Both the position numbers and the translations under genes were made by a program. Below are positions 40,562 to 49,168 of a stretch of 64,000 nucleotides of DNA, piece after piece. How positions within the stretch are numbered: position 1 is the stretch's first letter; every line of letters begins with the position of its first letter. The stretch comes from Flavobacteriales bacterium (GTDB lineage Bacteria; Bacteroidota; Bacteroidia; NS11-12g; UBA955): NCBI GenBank assembly GCA_947496375.1, contig CANMCY010000005.1, positions 1-64,000 of the forward strand. The letters are read 5' to 3'. The notes beneath the pieces were generated by a model that had not been told where the DNA came from, did not search any database, and saw only the letters and a list, made by a program, of their open reading frames with translations.

Positions 40562-42187
40562 TTGTTAAAGAAATTTCAAATAGGGTCATGGTTCGTGTTG
40601 CAAGGATTTTTTACACTAGCCCTTGCAGCCGGGAATGCTGACAGTAGCGGGATGAACGATATGCTAAAGCGGCTGTATGCGGAAGGTTTTTTTAAACCCG
40701 GAAAACAGGGGTATGTCCACAGAAGGCCGCCGGCAGACATAGTCCTATACATCAGTGAGAAAGGGAAACAGCAGCGTTACACCCCGACCCATTTTATAAC
40801 TATGCAGGATAGCTGGCTCTCGTCGCAGCTCAATTCCGGTTATCCTTTCGCATCGTATCAGATAATACCGGATACTGCTGTGGAAATGCAGGTGTTTGTT
40901 ACCATTAATTACGAAATGGGACCCCGCTGCAACTATGATTCAATTGCAGGTAACGGATTGAAATTGTCTTCATATTTTTTAAGAAAGACAGGCGCATTGG
41001 CTGTAGGCATGCCTTATTGTGATGACGATGTGCAGCGTTTTCGAAGCAAAATGCTGGCAGTAGACGGATACATGCTGAAAGGCGAGGCTGAGCCCTCCAT
41101 ATACTACGGGAAATTCGTATTGAACCATGCTGTAACGCGGCAAAAACGCGACCGTCTTTCAGGATTGATGGGTGTGGCTACGGAAGCCAATAAAAGACCC
41201 GTGATTACGGGAGAGGCCGATGCTGCATTTTATGATCTTTTTGGCCATGGTATTTCATTTTATACTCGCTGGAGGCGTTTTCAGGCACGTTCACAGGAGT
41301 TGTTTGCCGGTGCTGAATTGCCCTATTTATTGGGGTCTCCGTTCATTTCTGGTTTTCACCTGGGGTTGGAAAAATACGATACCGTATACACCCGGCTGAA
41401 ACGCAGTGTGATGTTGCGTTTTCCCGTTTCCAGGCAGTGGAGATGGAGTTTGGGCATTGAGCGAACCGGGATTACAGGTTTGGGTATAGACACATTATGG
41501 GTAAAAAGCAGACGAAGCCTGCCCTACAACGCACCCAGCCGCACCTCAGGATACGCGGTTTCGATAGAAAAAACGGGGTCGGGAGGTGAGGCATTTCCCA
41601 GACGCGGAAGCGGTTTTAAGGTGGAAACTACGATAGGTAGCCGAACCTGGTTGCGCGATGCCAATATGGCTGCTGTTACCTGGCAGAATAACGAAGGCAA
41701 ACAGGAAAACATATTTGATAGTTTGGGTAGGATTGGAAAACTTAGGCAAACGACTTTTAGACTTCGATACTCAGGTTCTGTGTTGATGCCTGTGATTAAA
41801 AACTGGGTAGGTGTATTGTCCTTTATGGGAGAGGAATACAAGGCGCCCAATATGAATTTTGCTGAATTGTCTCGTTGGGGAGGAATAAATTCCATCCGAG
41901 GGTTCAATGAGCAGCGTATTTTTGCAAACTCATTTCACATGGCTAATCTTGAATTTCGATTTATGGCAGGCACTTCCGGATACGTAGCTCCGTTCGTTTC
42001 GGCTGCTGTATATCGCAATTCTGCAGCGCTGCAAAATAGGTTTCAGGCAATTCACAGTCTGGGCCTGTCTGGTGCGGTTAAAACCGGTGCCGGAATACTG
42101 AAATTTGCATGGGCGTTGGGAAATGACGGTAAGGGTTTTGTTTTTAGGGATGCTAAATTTCACTTGGGGCTGAGCAATGCTTTCTAA
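40562..42187 (+). CDS. Omp85/BamA-like outer-membrane beta-barrel protein
   Basis: 541 residues from a TTG start with a signal-like N-terminus (MLKKFQIGSWFVLQGFFTLA). Residues about 60-190 look like POTRA-type folds (SWLSSQLNSGYPFASYQI, YDSIAGNGLKLSSYFL). The rest alternates as a beta-barrel with the conserved GGINSIRGFNEQ (about 440-451), the VRGF-type motif of the Omp85 superfamily that sits inside the barrel. Shorter than BamA (about 800), so likely a TamA-like or Bacteroidota-specific relative. It overlaps DUF4271 by 11 bp and leads an operon ending in hemD. Cargo or partner unknown. Confidence 0.8.
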   Translation: MLKKFQIGSWFVLQGFFTLALAAGNADSSGMNDMLKRLYAEGFFKPGKQGYVHRRPPADIVLYISEKGKQQRYTPTHFITMQDSWLSSQLNSGYPFASYQIIPDTAVEMQVFVTINYEMGPRCNYDSIAGNGLKLSSYFLRKTGALAVGMPYCDDDVQRFRSKMLAVDGYMLKGEAEPSIYYGKFVLNHAVTRQKRDRLSGLMGVATEANKRPVITGEADAAFYDLFGHGISFYTRWRRFQARSQELFAGAELPYLLGSPFISGFHLGLEKYDTVYTRLKRSVMLRFPVSRQWRWSLGIERTGITGLGIDTLWVKSRRSLPYNAPSRTSGYAVSIEKTGSGGEAFPRRGSGFKVETTIGSRTWLRDANMAAVTWQNNEGKQENIFDSLGRIGKLRQTTFRLRYSGSVLMPVIKNWVGVLSFMGEEYKAPNMNFAELSRWGGINSIRGFNEQRIFANSFHMANLEFRFMAGTSGYVAPFVSAAVYRNSAALQNRFQAIHSLGLSGAVKTGAGILKFAWALGNDGKGFVFRDAKFHLGLSNAF

Positions 42188-43121
42188 CTATAAATATCAT
42201 TGGGTTTTTATCCTATTGGCATTTTTCTGTTGTCATGAAATTTCCGCTGCAGCCAATGATATAAACAGAAAACGCAGGAGAGATAACAGGACCGTAACAG
42301 CCAGGGATACCCAAAAAAAACTCAAATTTTCATTTATTGACAGTCTGAAAAATGATAGTCTCAAGCATAAACTTGTCTCCAGATTTAGCATCAATGTCAA
42401 TAAAACAGTCATACCCAAGGCAATTGACCCTTTTGATCCATACGCTCATCAGGCATTCTATAGGGTGGGGCAGGCCAAGTTCTGGTTTTTTCTGATATCA
42501 CTGCTATCGCTGGGACTGTTTCTGTATTATCGGGCTGCATTTCCCAAGCAATTTTATCAGCGATACCGGGGGGTGTTTAATAACTATTATTTCAATGAAT
42601 TAATATCAGACAGATCACTTTCTTTCACTTCCGGAAGTCTGGTCTGCATTTTGGTATCTACCTTTGTTATGGCTCAGACTGGCCTGTTGATTGCAGTTTA
42701 CAGTCAGTTTTTACAGCTAAACAGTCTGGTGTTTTTCATTGTGATGCTGGTTGCGGTTTCTGTATGGAAGCTGGGTTTATATTTTTCACAACGACTGCAG
42801 TCTTTTGTTTTTTCTGCTGTAGACGTTTCCAGGGCGCTGCTTCAAAAACAAATCTCTGTAGATTTTTGGGTATCGATTGTGATATTTCCTGTAATTAATA
42901 TCATTTACTATAATCCAAATCGCTTGAAGGATTTTAACATGTCTCAATGCCTGCTGCTTATGGTATTGGCCTGGTTTGTTTTAAAAATGCTTGTGCAGTT
43001 ATTTTACTTATTTCGTGAAAATAATTATTCATTCACCAATATTTTGTATTTTTGCGCCTTGGAAGTTTTGCCCCATGCAATTCTGACAAAAACCCTTTTC
43101 AGCATCTCACAAACTCAATGA
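42177..43121 (+). CDS. DUF4271 membrane protein
   Basis: 314 residues. Signal-like N-terminus, a polar basic stretch (about 30-80), then about six membrane helices. The segment HQAFYRVGQAKFWFFLIS (about 90-107) begins the DUF4271 core, with FYRYR-like QFYQRYRGVFNNYYFNEL before the next helix; this family commonly stands before hemD in Bacteroidota. Its ATG lies inside the end of the Omp85-type gene and its TGA overlaps the hemD ATG (ATGA), so translation of the three is coupled. Function unknown. Confidence 0.82.
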   Translation: MLSNYKYHWVFILLAFFCCHEISAAANDINRKRRRDNRTVTARDTQKKLKFSFIDSLKNDSLKHKLVSRFSINVNKTVIPKAIDPFDPYAHQAFYRVGQAKFWFFLISLLSLGLFLYYRAAFPKQFYQRYRGVFNNYYFNELISDRSLSFTSGSLVCILVSTFVMAQTGLLIAVYSQFLQLNSLVFFIVMLVAVSVWKLGLYFSQRLQSFVFSAVDVSRALLQKQISVDFWVSIVIFPVINIIYYNPNRLKDFNMSQCLLLMVLAWFVLKMLVQLFYLFRENNYSFTNILYFCALEVLPHAILTKTLFSISQTQ

Positions 43122-43885
43122 ACGAAAGAGAGAAAAAGGTAAAGAGCATTCTCATTACCCAGCCCCCACCCGAAGCGGGGAAAAATGTATATGAGGATTT
43201 TGCAAAGAAAAATAAGCTGAAAATAGATTTCCGCTCATTTATTCACATAGAGCCGTTAACAGCCAAAGAAATCAGAAGGCAAAAGGTGGCCTTCCCCGAC
43301 TATACAGCCATTATTTTCAACTCCAAAAATGCCGTGGATTCGTTTTTTACCATGGCACAGGAAATGAAAGTGGAAATGTCTCAGGATACCAAATATTTCT
43401 CGGTGAATGAAAACGTATCCAACTATGTGCAGAAATACATTGTGCCCAGAAAGCGCAAAATGTTTCATGGCAAAGGAACCGAAAAGGATTTTCTAGCCCT
43501 GATGAAAAATCACAGTTCAGAGAAGTTTCTTTTTCCCTGTTCAGATATTCGTAAGCCAAACATCCCCAATTTCTTTGCAGAACATAACCTGAACCTCAAA
43601 GAATGCATCATTTATCGCACAGTTAGCAGCGATTTAAGTGATTTGCGTGAGGTGTTTTACGATATTCTTGTGTTTTTTAGTCCGGCCGATATTAAGTCTT
43701 TGTACGATAACTTCCCTGATTTTGTTCAAAATGCTACCCGCATTGCAGGTTTTGGTGATAGTACCCAAAAAGCCATTCTAGAGCATAACCTGATACTGGA
43801 TATTCCCGCGCCTGCCCCCGACAGCCCTTCTATGCTGGCAGCCCTGGATAAATACGTGAAAAGGGCCAATACCGAAAAGAAATAA
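43118..43885 (+). CDS. hemD: uroporphyrinogen-III synthase
   Basis: Closes hydroxymethylbilane to uroporphyrinogen III in haem synthesis. 255 residues from ATG 43118; an in-frame GTG further upstream lies inside DUF4271. Signatures: KSILITQPPPEAGKN near the start, YTAIIFNSKNAVDSFF (about 65-80), FLFPCSDIRKPNIPNFF, and the terminal FFSPADIKSLY and AGFGDSTQKAI. Sequence conservation is low across this family, but the HemD pattern of Bacteroidota is clear. Its stop is immediately followed by the stop of the convergent methyltransferase. Confidence 0.88.
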   Translation: MNEREKKVKSILITQPPPEAGKNVYEDFAKKNKLKIDFRSFIHIEPLTAKEIRRQKVAFPDYTAIIFNSKNAVDSFFTMAQEMKVEMSQDTKYFSVNENVSNYVQKYIVPRKRKMFHGKGTEKDFLALMKNHSSEKFLFPCSDIRKPNIPNFFAEHNLNLKECIIYRTVSSDLSDLREVFYDILVFFSPADIKSLYDNFPDFVQNATRIAGFGDSTQKAILEHNLILDIPAPAPDSPSMLAALDKYVKRANTEKK

Positions 43886-45076
43886 TCAATCGGGCTTCCT
43901 CGCTACAAAGCAGGTTTTAATTTTGTCTTTACCGGTAAGAAATAAATACATTTCGCCACCGTCTTTTAATCCCAGTTTTTTGCGAGCTTCCTCGGCCGGT
44001 AATATGAAGTCCCGCGCACTTACATTGGCTTTCAAAATCCCCAATAACTTAATTTGCTTTTCAATTTCACCCAAAGAACCTGAAAATGTATGTTCCAGTA
44101 TGAAGCTGCGGCCCAATGCATGCGGAATAATCGCATTTCCTGTCAGGTAATAACTGTTTTTGTTGATGGGGGTTAATCCTGATTGTTCAATGATATGTTG
44201 TTTGAATCCCGCTTTGATAGCTGCTGCGGTCAATTCGCAAAAAATCGGTTTTTCTGATGCCATCAGGGTAAGCTGAGCATCATTGTCAATGATGCTGAAT
44301 CCAATGTCATTCACCTCTACTATGCAGGTTTCATTGGTATCTGCACTGCCTATTTCGGCGAGCATTTCCCTGATTTCATTTTTATAGCTGAAAACATACA
44401 TTTTCACAGGGCAGTCCACTTGTTTTTGAAACCATTGGATGTCGGTCATGGGGCTGAGCTTAATCAGCCAGCGACGGGAAATACCGCAATGATTTTTGTA
44501 CAGTGTAAAAACGTCGGGGGAGTATGCCGCCGTATTGCCCGTGATGCGATTTCCATCGGGTCTGCGGTCAGGATCCACATAAACGCAGCTCCATTGGGAA
44601 GTATGCTGAAGTAAAAATTCTTCAGCCCCCATATCTAACCGTGTCACATTGTCTATGCCCATTCGGACCTGGTTGAATCGCACAATGGCGTTCAGTCCTG
44701 TGTCTGTATCAATACTGGTAATTTGATCAAATGACCGGGCAAATGCATGGTCATCCACCCCAAGTCCGCCGGTGAGACTCAGTAGTTTTTCGCCTCCAAA
44801 AAGGTGGGCTTTTACCGATGAGATTCTCTCGGAAGTGCATTGTTCCAGTGGCACAGTGGCAAATAAGCATTGTTGGGTAAGCCATGAAGGCAGTTTGTGT
44901 TTCGCCTTCAGCCGGCAGGATTGCTGTTCCTGAATAGTTGTTTTTATAAAAGTAGCATCTTCATCGGAAATTCCTGATTTTTTGTCACCTTTGGAATAAA
45001 ACCCATCGGATATTCGTTCAATACGAAGTGAATCTCCCAAAATTGAGTTTAATTTGCAGTAAATTTCCCTAACCAT
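43886..45076 (-). CDS. class I SAM-dependent methyltransferase with THUMP-like C-terminal domain
   Basis: Probable RNA or other nucleic-acid methyltransferase. Core: AKHKLPSWL near the start, LLSLTGGLGVDDHAFARSF (SAM-binding loop), SIDTDTGLN, and YVDPDRRPDGNR (acidic residue and DPxR motif). The C-terminal THUMP-like part ends DGGEMYLFLTGKDKIKTC. The longest frame runs much further upstream, but its extra part lacks family resemblance and lies opposite the next genes. ATG 45076 (396 residues) is the last ATG before the conserved core; a TTG at about codon 13 or later is possible. Start uncertain. Confidence 0.8.
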   Translation of the reverse strand: MVREIYCKLNSILGDSLRIERISDGFYSKGDKKSGISDEDATFIKTTIQEQQSCRLKAKHKLPSWLTQQCLFATVPLEQCTSERISSVKAHLFGGEKLLSLTGGLGVDDHAFARSFDQITSIDTDTGLNAIVRFNQVRMGIDNVTRLDMGAEEFLLQHTSQWSCVYVDPDRRPDGNRITGNTAAYSPDVFTLYKNHCGISRRWLIKLSPMTDIQWFQKQVDCPVKMYVFSYKNEIREMLAEIGSADTNETCIVEVNDIGFSIIDNDAQLTLMASEKPIFCELTAAAIKAGFKQHIIEQSGLTPINKNSYYLTGNAIIPHALGRSFILEHTFSGSLGEIEKQIKLLGILKANVSARDFILPAEEARKKLGLKDGGEMYLFLTGKDKIKTCFVARKPD

Positions 45077-45203
45077 GAACAAGGCAAAAGTAATCATCGC
45101 AGTCCTGATTTGTATAACCGCAGTTTCCTGCGCCTCTCTGCGCAAGAAAGACAAGTGTCCTACTGTGGGAACCGCAAACCATGGCATGAGTATTAAAAAG
45201 TAA
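45075..45203 (+). CDS. 42-residue lipoprotein
   Basis: ATG 45075 to TAA 45201-45203. Basic N-terminus, hydrophobic core (VIIAVLICITA) and lipobox AVSC, so Cys19 is the likely lipid anchor; the mature tail (ASLRKKDKCPTVGTANHG) has one more Cys. Its ATG overlaps by two bases the ATG of the divergent methyltransferase (CATG), and its TAA overlaps the ATG of ytxJ (TAATG). A TAATTTG element (a one-base-short -7 box) lies upstream. Small size makes it easy to miss; the lipobox, promoter and coupling argue that it is real. Function unknown. Confidence 0.7.
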   Translation: MNKAKVIIAVLICITAVSCASLRKKDKCPTVGTANHGMSIKK

Positions 45204-45538
45204 TGTCTGCACCACTGCGCCTTACAGACGAAAACGGACTCAAAGCCCTGATCGCTGAATCGCACGTGGCTCCGGTATTGATTTTTAAGCATAGTACCCG
45301 TTGCTCCATCAGCAGCATGGCCCTCAATCGCATGGAAAAAGCCGTTCCTTATATACCTTTTCGGCTTGTGGACGTAATCGCCGACCGACCTGTCAGCAAC
45401 CACATAGCAGAGGTTTTCTCTGTGCATCATGCTTCTCCCCAGTTGCTGCTCATACACCGCGGAGCATGTGTGTATGAAGTGTCCCATCTGGAGATTCAGC
45501 CACGTGAAATTCATGCCGAATTATCGTCTCTTCAATAA
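45203..45538 (+). CDS. ytxJ: YtxJ/BrxC-type bacilliredoxin
   Basis: 111 residues, thioredoxin-fold protein that reduces bacillithiol-protein mixed disulfides in the cytosol. Signature VLIFKHSTRCSISSMAL (about 29-45), where the single Cys replaces the CxxC of thioredoxin, and SPQLLLIHRG. It implies that the organism uses bacillithiol; no bsh biosynthesis gene lies in the window. ATG overlaps the preceding stop codon (TAATG). Confidence 0.88.
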   Translation: MSAPLRLTDENGLKALIAESHVAPVLIFKHSTRCSISSMALNRMEKAVPYIPFRLVDVIADRPVSNHIAEVFSVHHASPQLLLIHRGACVYEVSHLEIQPREIHAELSSLQ

Positions 45539-45948
45539 AAACTGCAACCATCAAACCGATTCACAGCATAGGAGATGAAATTAGCAGTGCCAAAACGGTG
45601 CTGCAAGATGATTTGGCCACATTTGAAGCTGGTAATGTGCATCCTTTTTATGGCACCTTTGCACTGGGAAGGGATGTGGAGTGGGCTTGCCGACAGTTTG
45701 TACTGAACATGAAGGAAGACGACGAAGAGGGGATAGGTACTTTTCTGAATATCGCCCATAAAAGTCCCGCCATGTTGGGAGATCAGGTTGCAATTACCGC
45801 AAGGATTATTCGCTTGCAAGGCAATGCCATTGATTGCGAATTTGCTGTGAAAGTGGGAAACCGGCTGATTGCGGAAGGCACCCAGGGACAAAAAATTTTG
45901 AAGAAAGAAAAACTTGCCCGCATCGTGGCTGAACTAACCGGTGGCTAA
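45535..45948 (+). CDS. hotdog-fold thioesterase, probably from a non-canonical AUA start
   Basis: Hotdog-fold acyl-CoA thioesterase-like protein. Clear core: VHPFYGTFALGRDVEWACRQ, EGIGTFLNIAHKSPAMLGD and EGTQGQKILKKEKL. The only canonical start, GTG at 45598, would cut the first beta strand (KPIHSIGDEISSAKTVLQDD), which family members normally have. Upstream in frame, ATA at 45535 overlaps the ytxJ stop (ATAA), exactly where an ATGA overlap would be expected, and the frame closes further up at 45505. AUA is therefore the most likely start (137 residues). Acyl substrate unknown; possibly a 3-hydroxyacyl or fluoroacetyl-CoA-thioesterase relative. Confidence 0.7.
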   Translation: MKTATIKPIHSIGDEISSAKTVLQDDLATFEAGNVHPFYGTFALGRDVEWACRQFVLNMKEDDEEGIGTFLNIAHKSPAMLGDQVAITARIIRLQGNAIDCEFAVKVGNRLIAEGTQGQKILKKEKLARIVAELTGG

Positions 45949-46393
45949 AAAATTAAAAATAGAGATACTGAACCGCAAGGCCGGTTTTAATTTCCATGCC
46001 GATACCAAGTATACGGCCGGGATTATGCTCACAGGAACCGAGGTGAAAAGCATACGTGCCGGCAATGTAAATATGGGCGATGCGTATGCGGTGATGGATG
46101 ATGGTGAATTATGGCTCAAGCATTTGCACATTTCGCCATTCGCCCAGGGCAGCTTTGGTCAGCACGAGCCGCTGCGGGACAGGAAGTTGCTGCTAACCCA
46201 AAAAGAACTCAGAAAAATTGGCGTAGCCCTTAAAAATGTGGGCATTGCTGCATTCCCCATCCGATTGTTTGAAAACGAAAAAGGCCTTTTTAAGCTAGAG
46301 CTGGGGGTAGGGCCTGGTAAGAAGACGCATGACAAGCGGGAAGATTTGAAAACCAAAGATGTACAGCGGGAGATGGCGAGGTTTAAGCATTAA
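45941..46393 (+). CDS. smpB: SsrA-binding protein SmpB
   Basis: Delivers tmRNA to stalled ribosomes (trans-translation). 150 residues, GTG start overlapping the thioesterase 3' end by 8 bp. Signatures: IEILNRKAGFNFHADTKYTAG-type N-terminus (NRKAGFNF), GIMLTGTEVKSIRAGNVNM, DAYAVMDDGELWLKHLHISPF, and the C-terminal GKKTHDKREDLKTKDVQREM tail. The ssrA RNA gene is not in the window. Confidence 0.96.
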   Translation: MAKKLKIEILNRKAGFNFHADTKYTAGIMLTGTEVKSIRAGNVNMGDAYAVMDDGELWLKHLHISPFAQGSFGQHEPLRDRKLLLTQKELRKIGVALKNVGIAAFPIRLFENEKGLFKLELGVGPGKKTHDKREDLKTKDVQREMARFKH

Positions 46394-46411
46394 TAAATAC
46401 CTTCGCATTTC

Positions 46412-46957
46412 ATGCGTTTTTGTATACTCATACTTATTTTTCTAATTACAGGTAACGCCTCCGCCCAGTCCATTATGGCTGGGGTAGAGTATACAAACCT
46501 GACATGGCAGGGGCTTAACAACAAAGAAACGCAGGGTGTCGGCTGGGGAAGAGGGCTGACACTCATGATTTCTAAACCCCTGACTCCCTCATTGTCTTGG
46601 GGGATGGCCCTTGGCGCAGGCGACGTGCGGCAACAATTCGAAAATTCCGAATCAGCCGATGTGGCGACTTACGGGAAGTTACAGGGACAATTAATCTGGT
46701 CGCCGCTGAAAGCGATGGGTTTTGCCAACAGTCGCTATAACCTGGATTTGTTGGGCTGCTACTCCGCCGTGTATTTGCCCGCCTTTCGCAAGGCCGGTTT
46801 TCATGACGTTCACGCCGATGTAGGGGCGGGATTCAGACAATCTTTCAGGATGGGAAAACATACGGGAATATGGGCCGATGTATCCCATCATCAGCGTCTG
46901 GGCGCTGATTTTAAAACGTTTATTGCAGTTCGTGCGGGGTTGGTTTTTAACCCTTAG
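46412..46957 (+). CDS. small outer-membrane beta-barrel-like protein
   Basis: 181 residues, signal peptide MRFCILILIFLITGNASAQS. The mature part shows about eight amphipathic Gly/aromatic strands (GVEYTNLTWQG, GLTLMISKPL, YNLDLLGCYSAVY, GIWADVSHHQRLG, FIAVRAGLVF) with a final Phe-Asn-Pro, as in small outer-membrane barrels. No named family recognised. The 3' end overlaps the convergent TIP30-like gene by 11 bp. Confidence 0.7.
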   Translation: MRFCILILIFLITGNASAQSIMAGVEYTNLTWQGLNNKETQGVGWGRGLTLMISKPLTPSLSWGMALGAGDVRQQFENSESADVATYGKLQGQLIWSPLKAMGFANSRYNLDLLGCYSAVYLPAFRKAGFHDVHADVGAGFRQSFRMGKHTGIWADVSHHQRLGADFKTFIAVRAGLVFNP

Positions 46958-47588
46958 TGCGAAGAATTACCTCGTTTTCCAGTATGTGAATGCCTGCTGC
47001 ACCCTGAATGCAATGTTCCATAAGGGTGCGGGCTACCTGTGTGTCTTTCACCGCTTTGTATCGCGCAGGTATCAACCAAGAAAACAACGACATAATCTGT
47101 TTGCTGATCCATTCTGCCATGCGAAATTCCTTTCGCGGACCCAATAGCATCGATGGCCTCAGTATGACCAGTCTTTTGAAGTCCATCGTTTTTAGTTCGT
47201 TTTCCAGTTTGCCTTTTACCCTGGAATAAAACAAACGTGATTTTTCATCGGATGCAGTCGCTGAAACCAAACAAAACGATTCGGCTCCGTTGCGCAGGGT
47301 GGCTTTGGCCAGTTCTAATGGATAATCATGGTCTACCTGAAAAAATCGTTCCTTGGTTTTGGCTATGCGAATGGTGGTTCCTAAACAGCAGTAAACATCA
47401 TGGCATGGAATATTGAATTCAGATAAATCACCGAAATCCACCACCAATTGCTGCAATTTTGGGTGCTGAATGGGCAAGGTTCTTCTTCCCAGGGATATAA
47501 CTTTTTCATATTGCGGATTGTCCAGTAGCATGGGCAACAGAGCCGTGCCTATCAATCCTGAGGTGCCTGCAATGATTGCTGTTTTCAT
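46947..47588 (-). CDS. atypical SDR / NAD(P)-binding protein (TIP30/HTATIP2-like)
   Basis: 213 residues. N-terminal Rossmann motif AGTSGLIG (about 7-14), LGRR (NADP preference suggested by the Arg pair), CCLGTTI in place of the usual NAG, and YSRVKGKLENEL with Tyr and Lys of the YxxxK type. LRPSMLLGPR is the conserved C-terminal segment of the TIP30-like group. Substrate unknown. Its ATG overlaps the menD stop by 4 bp, so it is translationally coupled to menD. Confidence 0.88.
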   Translation of the reverse strand: MKTAIIAGTSGLIGTALLPMLLDNPQYEKVISLGRRTLPIQHPKLQQLVVDFGDLSEFNIPCHDVYCCLGTTIRIAKTKERFFQVDHDYPLELAKATLRNGAESFCLVSATASDEKSRLFYSRVKGKLENELKTMDFKRLVILRPSMLLGPRKEFRMAEWISKQIMSLFSWLIPARYKAVKDTQVARTLMEHCIQGAAGIHILENEVILRTKG

Positions 47589-49153
47589 GAGGTAAAAATC
47601 TCGATTATTCCCCTTGTTGCGGAGATGATATTGCGCAGTTCAAAACCCAATTCCGGGGCTTTTAAGCCACGATAAGGTATGTGGTAGTGTTCTGCTATGG
47701 ATTTGGTAGTGAAATCGTGAGGCGTGTGCACAAATGGCCTTAATTCGGGCATTTTTTCGGGGCCATGCAGTCGGTCAAAGATCATTCCTCCTCCGTTGTT
47801 AATGATGATAACCAGTAAATTTTGGGGCATTGGGTTACACCACCAGGCATTTTTATCATATAAAAATCCAATATCGCCGGTAATGCAATAAACCCGTTGT
47901 TGTGGTTTAGCCCAGGCATAGCCAACGGCAGTACTAACAGATCCGTCTATACCGCTGCTGCCTCGGTTCCCAAATACAAAATCAGGTAGATGATTACAGC
48001 GGTTGGCATGCCGCACCACCATGCTGTTTCCCAGTTGCAGGCAGGCATTACGCGGAATTTGTCTGATAACATCATGCACAAGTTCGGCCTCTGTATCGCC
48101 CTGAATTTGGTTTTCAAATGCATATTGCCAGGCACTCAAAAACGCACTGTCCTGGTTTTGGGCACAATCCTTTAGCCATTGATGCATGAAGCCGGCTACA
48201 TCCGTTTGGAGGGTTTGCGGTTTGCTGAAAAAAGGATCACCGGTAAATCCGCCGTCACCCAGGTGAATGTGGTGTTGAATATGGAGGTTTCGTAAATGCT
48301 GTTTCAGCGATTTGCTTACCATGCTCAGGCCCAGCGTAATCAATACATCCGGCGTTTGGTTTTCATCCGTTAAATGGAGTTTTTCAATGCCGTTTACAAT
48401 CTCACCTCCCTGCACATTGCTTAGCACATCTGCCAGTACGGGTGCATGTTGGGATATGGTTTTCAAGGCAGCATTCACCGATTCGGAAGGTGGGTGCTGT
48501 CCCACCACCCACAGTGTTTTTCGGGAATTTAAAACTTCACCGGGAATGTTTTGAGTTGCGGGCTTTTCAATTTCATATTTCGGTGGATTTATAAAATTTG
48601 CCGATTTTTCAGCATCAAGTCCTTCATAAATGGGTTCCGCAAGGGGAATATTGATGTGTACCGGGCCTTTGGGCCTTTCCATGCTTGCATGCCATGCTTC
48701 AGCGGCCATCTTTGCCAGTGTAGATTCTGTTTCTTTGGCATGTATATCTGCTGTTAAGTGAAAACTCCGCAGGATGTGTTTTTCAAAAATATCCTTTTGC
48801 CGAATGGTTTGTCCATCCCATTGATCGATCAGGTTTTCCGGCCTGTCGGCGCTGATGGCAATCAATGGCACCCGCTGGTAGTAGGCCTCACAAATGCCGG
48901 GATACAGATTTAAAACGGCCGTTCCGCTGGTACATAATACTACGGCGGGTTTACCTGTGGCCTGTGCTGCGCCCAGCGCCATAAATGCGGCGGCTCGCTC
49001 ATCGGGTGCGGAAAGCAAATTAAATCCCCCAATTCTTAGAAAACCGGCAATGATAGGAGCGTTGCGCGATCCCGGAGAAATTACCACATGTTCAATGCCC
49101 TGTTGTTTTAATGAATGGGCTAAGGAATCCAGGTTATGGCGTAAATGAGACAA
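47585..49153 (-). CDS. menD: SEPHCHC synthase (menaquinone biosynthesis)
   Basis: ThDP-dependent addition of 2-oxoglutarate to isochorismate, step of menaquinone synthesis in the cytosol. 522 residues. Signatures: HVVISPGSRNAP (about 21-32), DERAAAFMALGAAQATGKP, CTSGTAVLNLYPG, ADRPENLIDQWDGQTIRQ-type (NLIDQWDGQTI), and the ThDP motif GNRGSSGIDGS plus ITGDIGFLYD...NNGGGMIF. The start is TTG at 49153; an exact -7 box lies 7 nt upstream. Other men genes are not in the window. Last genes of an operon with the MBL hydrolase and the TIP30-like protein. Confidence 0.94.
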   Translation of the reverse strand: MSHLRHNLDSLAHSLKQQGIEHVVISPGSRNAPIIAGFLRIGGFNLLSAPDERAAAFMALGAAQATGKPAVVLCTSGTAVLNLYPGICEAYYQRVPLIAISADRPENLIDQWDGQTIRQKDIFEKHILRSFHLTADIHAKETESTLAKMAAEAWHASMERPKGPVHINIPLAEPIYEGLDAEKSANFINPPKYEIEKPATQNIPGEVLNSRKTLWVVGQHPPSESVNAALKTISQHAPVLADVLSNVQGGEIVNGIEKLHLTDENQTPDVLITLGLSMVSKSLKQHLRNLHIQHHIHLGDGGFTGDPFFSKPQTLQTDVAGFMHQWLKDCAQNQDSAFLSAWQYAFENQIQGDTEAELVHDVIRQIPRNACLQLGNSMVVRHANRCNHLPDFVFGNRGSSGIDGSVSTAVGYAWAKPQQRVYCITGDIGFLYDKNAWWCNPMPQNLLVIIINNGGGMIFDRLHGPEKMPELRPFVHTPHDFTTKSIAEHYHIPYRGLKAPELGFELRNIISATRGIIEIFTS

Positions 49154-49160
49154 TCGATTG

Positions 49161-49168
49161 CAAAGTTA
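49161..49168 (-). promoter_or_regulatory. -7 promoter element TAACTTTG before menD
   Basis: Exact TAnnTTTG on the minus strand, overlapping the stop codon of the upstream MBL gene and ending 7 nt before the menD TTG start. It suggests an internal promoter with a near-leaderless menD mRNA. Confidence 0.5.

Noticed and set aside
43886-45514. 542-residue version of the methyltransferase starting at 45514
   Set aside because: The extra N-terminal 146 codons lie opposite ytxJ and the small lipoprotein and show no similarity to the family; they are a shadow.
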